A program made the position numbers and the translations under genes. This document shows, piece by piece, positions 31,633 to 39,208 of a stretch of 64,000 nucleotides of DNA. Source of the DNA: Antribacter gilvus (GTDB taxonomy: Bacteria > Actinomycetota > Actinomycetes > Actinomycetales > Cellulomonadaceae); the NCBI RefSeq assembly GCF_003946865.1, contig NZ_QXTH01000013.1, positions 62,001 to 126,000 on the forward strand, in the 5' to 3' direction. The number at the start of each line of letters is the position of its first letter. Position 1 is the first letter of the stretch. Under the pieces are notes generated by a model that was given only the letters and a program-made list of their open reading frames with translations, did no database searches and was not told the DNA's origin.

Positions 31633-32504
31633 TGGCACAGGCAGGAATGTTGTCGAGCCCGCGCGGCGCGGCGGTCCGGGCGGGGCTGTCCCGCGGCTGG
31701 ATCGAGACGCGGCAGTCCTTGACGAACGTGGGCGACCTGATCTGGTACGTCATGTTCCCGCTCATCTACGCGGGCGTGCTCTTCATGATGCGGGGCAGCA
31801 CCGTGCCGGGCACGGACTTCGCCCTCGGGGCGATGGTGCTGCCGAGCATCGTCGGCATGAGCATCGCGTTCGGCGGGCTGGTCGGACCGTCCAGCGTGCT
31901 GGCGGTCGAGCGTGAGGACGGCACGCTCCTGCGCGCCAAGGCCACCCCGAACGGCATGCTGGGCTACCTGGTCGGCAAGATCGTGAACATCGCGCTGACC
32001 ACGGCGTTCAGTCTCGTCGTGCTCGTCATCCCGGGCTGGGGCGTGCGGGACCAGCTTCGCGTGGACGAGCCGCGCGCCTGGCTGCTGATCGTTGCCATCT
32101 TCGTGCTCGGCCTGATCGCTACCGTGCCGATCGGCGCGGCGCTGGGGTCCCTGCTCACCAGCTCGGCACAGACGGGCCTGCTGATGCTGGGGTCCTCGGC
32201 GATGATCGCCGTCTCCGGGATCTTCTACCCCATCACCGCGCTGCCGGGATGGCTGCAGTGGGTCGGGCAGGCGCTGCCCTTCTACTGGCTGGGTCTGGGC
32301 GCCCGGTCGGCCCTGCTGCCGCCCGAGATGGTCGCCGCCGAGATCGGCGAGAGCTGGCGCACCGTGGAGATGGTCGGGGTGCTCGGGGTCTGGGCGGTGG
32401 CCGGGCTCGTGCTCGCGCCGATCCTGCTGCGGCGCATGGCCCAGCGGGAGTCCGGTTCGGACGTCGCCGAGCGCCGTGAGAAGGTCATGACCCGTGGTTA
32501 CTGA
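31632..32504 (+). CDS. ABC-2 type exporter permease
   Basis: A 290-residue membrane protein with six predicted helices (for example LIWYVMFPLIYAGVLFMM and AWLLIVAIFVLGLIATVPIG), the layout of ABC-2 permeases that pair with DrrA-like ATPases. The segment GSSAMIAVSGIFYPITALPGWLQWVGQALPFYWLGLGARSALLP is the conserved ABC-2 C-terminal signature region. It starts on the stop of the ATPase gene and overlaps the XRE gene by 11 bp, so the three genes form one operon. Confidence 0.9.
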   Translation: MAQAGMLSSPRGAAVRAGLSRGWIETRQSLTNVGDLIWYVMFPLIYAGVLFMMRGSTVPGTDFALGAMVLPSIVGMSIAFGGLVGPSSVLAVEREDGTLLRAKATPNGMLGYLVGKIVNIALTTAFSLVVLVIPGWGVRDQLRVDEPRAWLLIVAIFVLGLIATVPIGAALGSLLTSSAQTGLLMLGSSAMIAVSGIFYPITALPGWLQWVGQALPFYWLGLGARSALLPPEMVAAEIGESWRTVEMVGVLGVWAVAGLVLAPILLRRMAQRESGSDVAERREKVMTRGY

Positions 32505-32796
32505 GGCTGAGGAGCACCCCGACACCGCGGTGGCCGAGGACGGCGCGGCGACCCAGGACGCCGCGCGCGACACGGTCTTCAACCGGATCGCGATGCTGCG
32601 TGCTGAGCGCGGTATCTCCCGTCGCGAGCTTGCGGAGGCTCTCGGCGTGCACTATCAGACCATCGGATACCTCGAGCGCGGCGAGTACAGCCCGTCGCTG
32701 CACCTGGCGCTCCGGATCGCCGAGTACTTCGGCGTCACGGTCGAGGTGATCTTCTCGACGCGCCCGTTCCGGAGGCTGGGTGACCCGGACGTGTGA
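32494..32796 (+). CDS. XRE-family HTH regulator in the ABC exporter operon
   Basis: A 100-residue protein with one Cro/C1-type HTH (residues ~30-85: FNRIAMLRAERGISRRELAEALGVHYQTIGYLERGEYSPSLHLALRIAEYF). The first 28 residues are acidic and probably disordered. It is translated from GTG 32494 inside the end of the permease gene, so it is probably made with the exporter and may regulate its own operon. This ABC-ATPase/permease/XRE order is common in Gram-positive bacteria. Confidence 0.88.
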   Translation: MVTEAEEHPDTAVAEDGAATQDAARDTVFNRIAMLRAERGISRRELAEALGVHYQTIGYLERGEYSPSLHLALRIAEYFGVTVEVIFSTRPFRRLGDPDV

Positions 32797-32803
32797 GGGG
32801 GGG

Positions 32804-33742
32804 TCAGAGCTTCGCCGCGGTTCGGTGGGCGCTCGGGCTCTTCCCGTACACCCGCTTGAAGGCCGTGCTGAACGTGAACGGGCTCTCGTAGCCCACCGTC
32901 CGCCCGACGCCGCCCACGGTGGCGGACGGGTCGAGGAGCTGGTCGGCGGCGAGCGCCATGCGCCAGCTCGTCAGGTACGTCATCGGTGGTTCGCCGGCCA
33001 GCTCGTGGAAGCGGCGGGAGAGCAGTGCGCGGGAGACCCCGACGGACCGGGCCAGGCCCTCGACGGTCCACGGCGCGGCGGGGTCGCCGTGCAGGAGGCG
33101 CAGCGCCTGGCCGACCACGGGGTCGGCGTCGGCCCGGAACCAGGCGGGCGGCTCGCCGTCGGGCCGCGCGGCCCAGGACCGGAGCGCGCTGACGAGGAGC
33201 AGGTCGAGCAGCCGGTCGAGGACCACCTGCTGGCCGGGGTCGTCGCGCGGGATCTCGGCGGCGAGGAGGTCGACGAGCGGGCTGCGGAGCGTCGCGGCGC
33301 GGGCCACGGCGAGGCGGGGGAGCGTTGCCAGCAGCCGACGGCTGACCTCGCCGTCGGTCTGGTACGTGCCGCAGAGCAGCACGGAGGAGCCGTCGGCGCT
33401 GTTGCCCCAGGTGCGGACGCCGAGCGTCCCGGACTCCATGAGGCTGTTGCCCGTCAGGTCGGTGCACTCCCCGCCGGGCTGGATGAGGACCTGTGGCGCG
33501 GTGGCCGGGTGGTCGGCGACGAGGTACGGGTCCGGACCGCGGAAGATGCCGACGTCGCCGGGCTCGAGCGCCAGCTGCTCCCCGTCGTCGAAGATCACCC
33601 AGGCGGTGCCGCGGACCACGGCGACCACGGTCAGCGGCGCCTCGTCCTGGATGCGGAGGCACCACGGCGGGTCGAGGAGCGTGCGCAGCACGAACGCGCT
33701 GCGGGCGCGGGGTCCTTCGAGGAAGGCGGAGAGGACGTCCAT
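32804..33742 (-). CDS. AraC-family regulator with cupin sensor
   Basis: A 312-residue protein. The N-terminal half is a cupin_6-type sensor (LRIQDEAPLTVVAVVRGTAWVIFDDGEQLALEPGDVGIFRGPDPYLVADHP) and the last ~100 residues carry two HTHs of AraC type (WTVEGLARSVGVSRALLSRRFHEL and ATVGGVGRTVGYESPFTFSTAFKRVYGKSPSAHR). The ATG at 33742 is 6 nt after TAGGCT (33749-33754). It is divergent from the NmrA-like gene with 80 bp between them, the usual arrangement for this regulator and an oxidoreductase target. Confidence 0.88.
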   Translation of the reverse strand: MDVLSAFLEGPRARSAFVLRTLLDPPWCLRIQDEAPLTVVAVVRGTAWVIFDDGEQLALEPGDVGIFRGPDPYLVADHPATAPQVLIQPGGECTDLTGNSLMESGTLGVRTWGNSADGSSVLLCGTYQTDGEVSRRLLATLPRLAVARAATLRSPLVDLLAAEIPRDDPGQQVVLDRLLDLLLVSALRSWAARPDGEPPAWFRADADPVVGQALRLLHGDPAAPWTVEGLARSVGVSRALLSRRFHELAGEPPMTYLTSWRMALAADQLLDPSATVGGVGRTVGYESPFTFSTAFKRVYGKSPSAHRTAAKL

Positions 33743-33822
33743 TCCCGCAGCCTAGACGAATTCACATGCATCCGAGCGTCAGCACTATGGAACGTCTCGA
33801 TCGTGGCTGGCTTGATAGGGGC

Positions 33823-34668
33823 ATGACAACGAACGCACCCCTCCTCGTCCTCGGCGGCACCGGCACCACGGGCCGCCGCCTCACCGACCGCCTCGTCCAG
33901 GCGGGGCACGACGTCCGGGTCGGCTCCCGCCGGGCCGACCCGCCCTTCGAGTGGAACGACCCCGGCACCTGGCCGGCCGTCGTGGCGGGCGTCCGTGCCG
34001 CGTACATCGTGTACACGCCGGACCTCGCCTTCCCCGGCGCCGTGGAGACGGTCCGCGCGTTCGCGAAGGTGGCCACGGGGGCCGGCGTCGGGCGCCTGGT
34101 CCTCCTGTCCGGACGGGGCGAGCCCGAGGCGCAGCGCGCTGAGGCCGCCCTCGCCGAGGTGGCCGACGCCGCAGGCGCCACGTGGACCGTGGTGCGCTGC
34201 GCCTGGTTCGCTCAGAACTTCAGCGAGACCTTCCTTCTCCAGCCGGTGCTCGACGGCGTCCTGGCGTTGCCGGCGGGCGAGGGCGCGGAGCCCTTCGTCG
34301 ACGCCGACGACATCGCGGACGTGGCGTTCGCCGCGCTCACGGAGGACGGGCACGGCGGGCAGGTCTACGAGCTCACCGGACCGGCGGCCCTGACGTTCCG
34401 GGAGGCCGCCGGCGTGCTGAGCGCGGCGATCGGCCGGCCGGTCGAGTATGTGCCGGCCTCCACCGACGAGTTCGTCGCCGGTGCGGTGGCCGCGGGGCTC
34501 CCCGAGGACGACCCGCACGGCCTCGCGGGCATCTTCACCCTGACGCTCGACGGCCGGAACGTCGCGCCGCAGGACGGTGTCCGCCGTGCCCTCGGCCGCG
34601 AGCCGCGCCCGTTCGAGGAGTACGCCGCGACGGCGGCGGCCGCGGGGGCGTGGGCTGTCGGCGCCTGA
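33823..34668 (+). CDS. NmrA-like NAD(P)-binding protein
   Basis: A 281-residue atypical short-chain dehydrogenase. The dinucleotide motif GGTGTTGRR lies at residues 10-18, and RVGSRRADPPFEWND, YIVYTPDLAFPGAV and DADDIADVAFAAL follow the NmrA/quinone-oxidoreductase-2 pattern. It lacks the SDR active-site YxxxK, as expected for NmrA-like redox sensors and QOR2-type enzymes. Its divergent AraC neighbour is the likely regulator. A perfect 24-bp-arm hairpin follows. Confidence 0.82.
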   Translation: MTTNAPLLVLGGTGTTGRRLTDRLVQAGHDVRVGSRRADPPFEWNDPGTWPAVVAGVRAAYIVYTPDLAFPGAVETVRAFAKVATGAGVGRLVLLSGRGEPEAQRAEAALAEVADAAGATWTVVRCAWFAQNFSETFLLQPVLDGVLALPAGEGAEPFVDADDIADVAFAALTEDGHGGQVYELTGPAALTFREAAGVLSAAIGRPVEYVPASTDEFVAGAVAAGLPEDDPHGLAGIFTLTLDGRNVAPQDGVRRALGREPRPFEEYAATAAAAGAWAVGA

Positions 34669-34688
34669 GCCTCGGCGGAGGAACGGAT

Positions 34689-34761
34689 GTCCGCTTCGAG
34701 AACGTCATGAGGCTCTGCTTCGAGAACTGAAGCGTTACCTCATGACGTTCTCGAAGCGGAC
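34689..34761. terminator. perfect 24-bp-arm hairpin, convergent intergenic
   Basis: Arms 34689-34712 and 34738-34761 pair perfectly. The 25-nt loop repeats part of the left arm (GCTTCGAGAAC). It lies between the NmrA-like gene and the convergent RCK gene and probably terminates both. Confidence 0.65.
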
Positions 34762-34775
34762 GCTCCTTGCCAGGG

Positions 34776-36467
34776 CTAGGCGAGCACTCCCGGCCGGGCC
34801 TGCTCCTGGATCCGCCGCAGCCCGTCGGCGGTGGCGATCACGTACACGCGGTCGCCGCGCCGCAGGGGTCGCAGGCTCCGCCCGGGGTCGATGGTCTTGT
34901 CGCCCCCGCCGCCGTCGAGCGCGGCGGTGTGCAGGGCCAGGACCCGCAGCCTGCCTGGCTCGTCGAGGTCGCGGGCGGCGCGCTCGGCGAGCGGGCTGCC
35001 CTGCTTGACGTCGATCCCTGCCACGAGCAGCACCCGGTCGCGATAGGCCACGGTGTCGATGACCTCCTGGCCCATCGTGGCGGCGGCGAACCGCGGCGCC
35101 GCCAGGTGCGAGGCGCTGGCGCACGAGAAGTGCGGCACCTTCGCCTCCAGACGCTCCCGGAGGCCCTCGTCGAAGATCCGCAGCACCACGCGGAGGTCGT
35201 CGGTCCCGGCGTCGCGCTCCACGGCGTCGGCGGCGAAGCCGATCCCGACGGTCGTCGCCGTTCCGCTCGTCGCCACCACGACCGCCCGGGCGCTGCCCGC
35301 CTGGGCGGTGCGCAGGGTCGCTGCCTGGCGGGCGTCGCCGATCACGACGGGCACGGTCAGCTCGCGGGCGACGGCGACGCCGCGGGCCTGCTCGTCGCGG
35401 TCCACGGCCACCACGTCCACGCCCCGGTCCACGAGAGTCTTGACCACGCGGGTCCCGAGGTCGCCGAGCCCCACGACGACCACGTGGCCGGACATCGGCT
35501 CGATGAGCACCCCGCGGTCGAGCAGGAGGCGGGTGCGCACCACGCCGTCGACCAGCGCGGCCGTGACCAGGGGGATCACGGCGACGCTGACGATCGTCAG
35601 CACCACCCGGGTGGCGCGCTCCGCCGCGCCGAGGTCCACGTCCGGGTCGCCGCCGCCGAGCGCCGTCACGACCGCCATGTACAGGGCGGTCGCGAGGTCG
35701 TGCGGCGTGGTGGCGACGATGGTCGCCGCGGCGACCGCGATGAGACCCACCACGACGAGGAGCGCGATGCGGAGGTTCCGCCCCGCGACCATCCCGATGG
35801 TCCGCAGGGTGGTGCGGGGCGGCCGTCGCTTCGTCGCTGCCCGCGGGGGCGGCGGGGGCGCCGACGCCAGCACGCGCACCACGTCCTTGTTCTGCTCGGG
35901 CCTGCCCGCCGGGAGCGGGCGCACCGGCTCGTCGTCGTGCCCGGCGAACAGGACCTGGCGCACCGGCAGCTCCGTGCCCGGCTCCGCGACCACGAGGTGG
36001 CGGTCGGGCACGTGGAGCCGCATGGGCTCGCCCAGCGCGGCGGCGACGAGCTCCGGCGCGGCGAAGGCCGACGACGACATCGCCTGCCCCCGCTCGACGT
36101 GCTGCTCGAGCGACGCGCCGAGGTCGTCGTCGAAGATCCGGACCACCTGCCGCACCTCGGGCCAGTGCTCGTCGACGAGGAGCGCCGTGTCCACGTTGGC
36201 GCCGTCGTCCTGGTCGAGCAGGGCCACCGCCTCGGCGCGTCCGGCGCCCGCCCGCCTGAGTGCGTCGGCGTCAGGCGCCGCGGACTGGACGAGCTCCACG
36301 CCCCGCAGCGCTGCCATGAGGGCGGCATACCGGCCGGTGACGTCCGGGACGACCACGGCGACGGTGCCCTCGTACCTCGTGGAGAGCGCGTACGAGACCC
36401 GGTACGCCAGGGGGTTGTCGCCGCAGACGACGAAGTGCCGCTGTCCGGTCGACCGCTCGGTGGGCAT
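34776..36467 (-). CDS. RCK-domain (TrkA_N) membrane protein 1, degenerate channel
   Basis: A 563-residue protein. A TrkA_N/RCK domain at the N-terminus (RHFVVCGDNPLAYRV) is followed by a second cytosolic part, then a two-helix membrane unit (about residues 235-300) and a second NAD-binding RCK domain (GHVVVVGLGDLGTRVVKTL). The layout is that of a K+ channel, but where TVGYG should stand the sequence reads VVTALGGGDPD, so potassium selectivity is doubtful. ATG 36467 lies 7 nt after TACGCT (36475-36480). Paralogous to the protein at 39209-40945; ligand and transported ion are unknown. Confidence 0.78.
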   Translation of the reverse strand: MPTERSTGQRHFVVCGDNPLAYRVSYALSTRYEGTVAVVVPDVTGRYAALMAALRGVELVQSAAPDADALRRAGAGRAEAVALLDQDDGANVDTALLVDEHWPEVRQVVRIFDDDLGASLEQHVERGQAMSSSAFAAPELVAAALGEPMRLHVPDRHLVVAEPGTELPVRQVLFAGHDDEPVRPLPAGRPEQNKDVVRVLASAPPPPPRAATKRRPPRTTLRTIGMVAGRNLRIALLVVVGLIAVAAATIVATTPHDLATALYMAVVTALGGGDPDVDLGAAERATRVVLTIVSVAVIPLVTAALVDGVVRTRLLLDRGVLIEPMSGHVVVVGLGDLGTRVVKTLVDRGVDVVAVDRDEQARGVAVARELTVPVVIGDARQAATLRTAQAGSARAVVVATSGTATTVGIGFAADAVERDAGTDDLRVVLRIFDEGLRERLEAKVPHFSCASASHLAAPRFAAATMGQEVIDTVAYRDRVLLVAGIDVKQGSPLAERAARDLDEPGRLRVLALHTAALDGGGGDKTIDPGRSLRPLRRGDRVYVIATADGLRRIQEQARPGVLA

Positions 36468-36474
36468 GACCGGG

Positions 36475-36480
36475 AGCGTA
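36475..36480 (-). promoter_or_regulatory. -10 hexamer (TACGCT) of RCK protein 1
   Basis: TACGCT on the minus strand, 7 nt before the ATG at 36467; this start is preferred to the upstream in-frame ATG at 36497. Confidence 0.5.
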
Positions 36481-36521
36481 GCGCCAGGCACCCACATCGG
36501 CGGCCGAACCGGTCCGGGACG

Positions 36522-37538
36522 TCAGGATGATTCGCGGACGACCAGCTCGGTGGGGAGGATCAGCGCCGGCTCGACGGGCTCGCCGGCGGCGAGCCGGAGC
36601 ACCTGGCGGGCGAGCTGCCGGCCGATCTCGGTGATCGGCTGGCGGACCGTCGTCAGCGGGGGCTCGGTGTAGCGGGCGATCTCGACGTCGTCGAAGCCGA
36701 CCACCGCCACGTCGTCGGGCACCCGGCGACCGGCCTGGCGCAGGGCGCGGAGGGCGCCGTCGGCCATGAGGTCGGAGGCGACGAAGACGGCGTCGAGCCC
36801 GGGGTCGTCCTCGAGGAGTCGTTCCATGGCCGCTCGGCCCGACTCGCGCGTGAAGTCGCCGACGGCGACCAGCGAGCGCAGCCCGGTGCCCTCCAGGGCC
36901 TCCTGGTAGCCGGTGAGCCGCTCGATCCCGGCGACCATGTCGGCCGGGCCGGTGATGGTCGCGATGCGCCGCCTGCCCCGGGCGATCAGGTGCTCGACGG
37001 CGGCCCGGACTCCGCCCGCGTGGTCCACGTCGATGTACGGCACGGCGGAGCGGCCCAGCGGCCGGCCGCTGGCCACGACGGGGATGCCGCTGCGCGCCAG
37101 GTCGAGGGGGAGGGGGTCGGCGCCGTGCAGCGAGGCGAGGATGACGCCGTCGACGGTGCGGCCGTGGACGTACCGCATGATCCGGTCGTGGCTCGACGGG
37201 GTCGACGCGAGGAGCAGGACGAGCTGCTTGTCGGCGGCCTCGAGCTCCTCGCCGACGCCGCGCAGCATGCTGGAGAAGAAGGCGTCGTCGGAGAAGACGC
37301 GCGTGGCGGGCTCGGGGACCACGAGCGCCACGGAGTCGGTGCGCTGGGTGACGAGGCTGCGGGCGGCAGGGTTGGGCACGTACCCGAGCTGCTGGACGGC
37401 GCGCACGACGACGTCGCGCACCTCCGGCGTGACCGACGGGGAGCCGTTGACGACGCGGGACACCGTCGCCCGCGAGACTCCCGCGAGCCGGGCCACCGTC
37501 TCCAGCGTCGGCCGCCCACCGGCCTGGAGGTCGCGCAT
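36522..37538 (-). CDS. LacI-family transcriptional repressor
   Basis: A 338-residue regulator. The N-terminal HTH reads PTLETVARLAGVSRATVSRVVNGSPSVTPEVRDVVVRAVQQLGYVPN, with the hinge after it, then a periplasmic-binding-like sugar domain (residues ~65-335). A ribosome site GGAG precedes the ATG by 5 nt. A GAGCGCTC palindrome sits 61 bp upstream, and a matching site lies before the GH16 gene, which is transcribed in the same direction from further upstream. It probably represses itself and the glucanase until an oligosaccharide binds. Confidence 0.9.
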   Translation of the reverse strand: MRDLQAGGRPTLETVARLAGVSRATVSRVVNGSPSVTPEVRDVVVRAVQQLGYVPNPAARSLVTQRTDSVALVVPEPATRVFSDDAFFSSMLRGVGEELEAADKQLVLLLASTPSSHDRIMRYVHGRTVDGVILASLHGADPLPLDLARSGIPVVASGRPLGRSAVPYIDVDHAGGVRAAVEHLIARGRRRIATITGPADMVAGIERLTGYQEALEGTGLRSLVAVGDFTRESGRAAMERLLEDDPGLDAVFVASDLMADGALRALRQAGRRVPDDVAVVGFDDVEIARYTEPPLTTVRQPITEIGRQLARQVLRLAAGEPVEPALILPTELVVRESS

Positions 37539-37598
37539 CAGTACTCCGTCGTCCGGGGTGGCGTGGCTGCCACCGGTTGTGTCGCAGCGTAGCGCAGT

Positions 37599-37608
37599 AG
37601 AGCGCTCT
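37599..37608. promoter_or_regulatory. LacI-type operator upstream of the LacI gene
   Basis: AGAGCGCTCT is a perfect 10-bp palindrome, matching the GAGCGCTC core of CelR-type operators in cellulolytic actinobacteria. A near copy lies at 39135-39146. Confidence 0.6.
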
Positions 37609-37627
37609 CCCTGTGATCGCGGAAGGG

Positions 37628-37703
37628 CGCCGAGGGAGTGCGTCCGTCCGCTCGGATCGCCCCGATCAGGGCGATCCGGGCGGACGGACGCACTCCCTCG
37701 GCG
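37628..37703. terminator. 35-bp-arm hairpin after the GH16 gene
   Basis: Arms 37628-37662 and 37669-37703 pair at 34 of 35 positions with a 6-nt loop. It lies directly downstream of the GH16 stop and upstream of the LacI promoter, so it likely separates the two units. Confidence 0.7.
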
Positions 37704-37731
37704 TCAGGCTGCTGCTCCGCCGCGGCCGGGG

Positions 37732-39090
37732 TCAGCGCGTGAAGGTGAGCCAGTTGACGTTGACGAAGTCGGCCGGCTGGCCGCTCGTGAAGCGGAGGAA
37801 GACGGTGTGCGTGCCCGTCACCTGCGCCATGTTGGCGGGGATGGTCCGCCAGCTCTGCCAGCCGCCCGTGTTCCCCACGGCGAAGCTGCCGACCGGTGCG
37901 TTGTTGACGTCGTCCAGCCGGACCTCGACCAGGCCGCTCACGCCCGAGGCCGCGCCGGAGGCGACCCGCGCCGAGAAGCCGCGGGCCGGCGTCGACCCGA
38001 AGTTCACCCCGTCGAACCGCACCCAGTCGCCGTTGCCGATCCAGCCGATGTTCTGGCCGCCGCCCGCGTCGGTGGTGGTCTCGGTCGAGACGCCGGACTG
38101 GGCGTTGTAGGACTCGGCCTGGATGGTCGAGTAGGCGTCCCGGCTGCCCGACGGCGGCGGCGTGGTCGGCGGGGGCGTCGTCGTCCCGCCTCCCCGCTGC
38201 CAGACCCCGACGTAGTCGACGAGCATCGGCACGCCGGAGACGGTCTGCGCCGTCGGGCCGCCCGGCCAGCCCCCGCCGATCGCGACGTTGAGGATGATGA
38301 AGTAGCCGTGGTTGGTGGCGTTGGCCCAGGTGGTGGCGTCGACCTGGTCCTGCCGCACGGTGTGGAAGAGGCTGCCGTCCAGGTAGAAGCGCATCTGGTT
38401 CGGCGTGACGCTGCGGTCCCACTCCATGCGATAGGTGTGGAACCCCGTCTGGCAGCCGTTGCAGGCCGTGGACCCGCCGAGGCCGATGGTCTCGTTGCAC
38501 GGCCCGCCCGGGTTGGTGCCGCAGTGCAGCGTGGCCCACACCTGGGCGGCGCCGTTGACGTTCTCCATGATGTCGATCTCGCCGACGCCCGGCCAGTTCC
38601 AGTAGTTCCCCCGGAACGGCTCGCCCAGCATCCAGAACGCCGGCCAGTAGCCCTGGGCGGCGGCGCCCGTGACGTTGGGCATCTGGATGCGCGCCTCGAC
38701 GCGCAGGGTGCCGCCCGCCGGGGGCTGGAAGTCGGTGCGCTGCGTCTCGATGCGGCCGGACGTCCAGTTGCCGGCCGAGTCGCGGATCGGCTTGATGGCG
38801 AGGTTGCCGTTGCCGTCCTGGTAGACGTTCTGCGTGCTGTTCGTGTGGTAGGCGATCTCGCCGGTGCCCCAGTTGGCGGCGCCGCCGGGGTACGAGTGCC
38901 CGATGTCGTAGATCCAGTTCGCCGTGTTCAGCCCGGTGCCCGCGGCGCCGGTGAAGTCGTCGCTCCACACGTGGCTCCAGCCCGCGGGGGTCGGCGGGAC
39001 GGCGGCCTGCGTGGTGACCGCGGCGAGGGGGACGGCGGTGACGGCGAGCGCGCCGACCACGGCCGCAAGGGTCCTGAGTCGCTTCCTCAT
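37732..39090 (-). CDS. secreted GH16 beta-glucanase with C-terminal CBM6
   Basis: A 452-residue exoenzyme. A signal peptide covers the first ~29 residues (MRKRLRTLAAVVGALAVTAV, cut after TQA). The GH16 domain (about 35-285) has the catalytic motif GEIDIMENVN, with nucleophile and acid/base glutamates in ExDxxE, as in laminarinases cutting beta-1,3-glucans. A TTTPPPTTPPPSG linker joins a C-terminal CBM6 (about 310-450, starting SRDAYSTIQAESYN). ATG 39090 has GGAAG 10-14 nt upstream; an upstream in-frame ATG would lengthen the signal sequence needlessly. The LacI operator at 39135-39146 implies sugar-responsive control. Confidence 0.93.
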   Translation of the reverse strand: MRKRLRTLAAVVGALAVTAVPLAAVTTQAAVPPTPAGWSHVWSDDFTGAAGTGLNTANWIYDIGHSYPGGAANWGTGEIAYHTNSTQNVYQDGNGNLAIKPIRDSAGNWTSGRIETQRTDFQPPAGGTLRVEARIQMPNVTGAAAQGYWPAFWMLGEPFRGNYWNWPGVGEIDIMENVNGAAQVWATLHCGTNPGGPCNETIGLGGSTACNGCQTGFHTYRMEWDRSVTPNQMRFYLDGSLFHTVRQDQVDATTWANATNHGYFIILNVAIGGGWPGGPTAQTVSGVPMLVDYVGVWQRGGGTTTPPPTTPPPSGSRDAYSTIQAESYNAQSGVSTETTTDAGGGQNIGWIGNGDWVRFDGVNFGSTPARGFSARVASGAASGVSGLVEVRLDDVNNAPVGSFAVGNTGGWQSWRTIPANMAQVTGTHTVFLRFTSGQPADFVNVNWLTFTR

Positions 39091-39134
39091 GTGGTTCTCA
39101 CTTCCAGTGGGGGAGTTGCGTCGTTGCAAAGCGT

Positions 39135-39146
39135 GAGAACGCTCTC
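39135..39146. promoter_or_regulatory. LacI-type operator upstream of GH16
   Basis: GAGAACGCTCTC (39135-39146) is an imperfect palindrome with the consensus GAGAGCGYTCTC shared with 37599-37608. It is 45 bp before the GH16 start. Confidence 0.6.
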
Positions 39147-39208
39147 AGGAACAGTTATAGCGCCGCCGCTACGCTTGGTCAACAGCCCGCAAAGTAGGGG
39201 GAGAGCGA

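Noticed and set aside
34800-36467. Long frames on the + strand across the RCK, fad and GH13 genes.
   Set aside because: They are His/Arg/Gly-rich shadows of the real minus-strand genes, common at 74% G+C.
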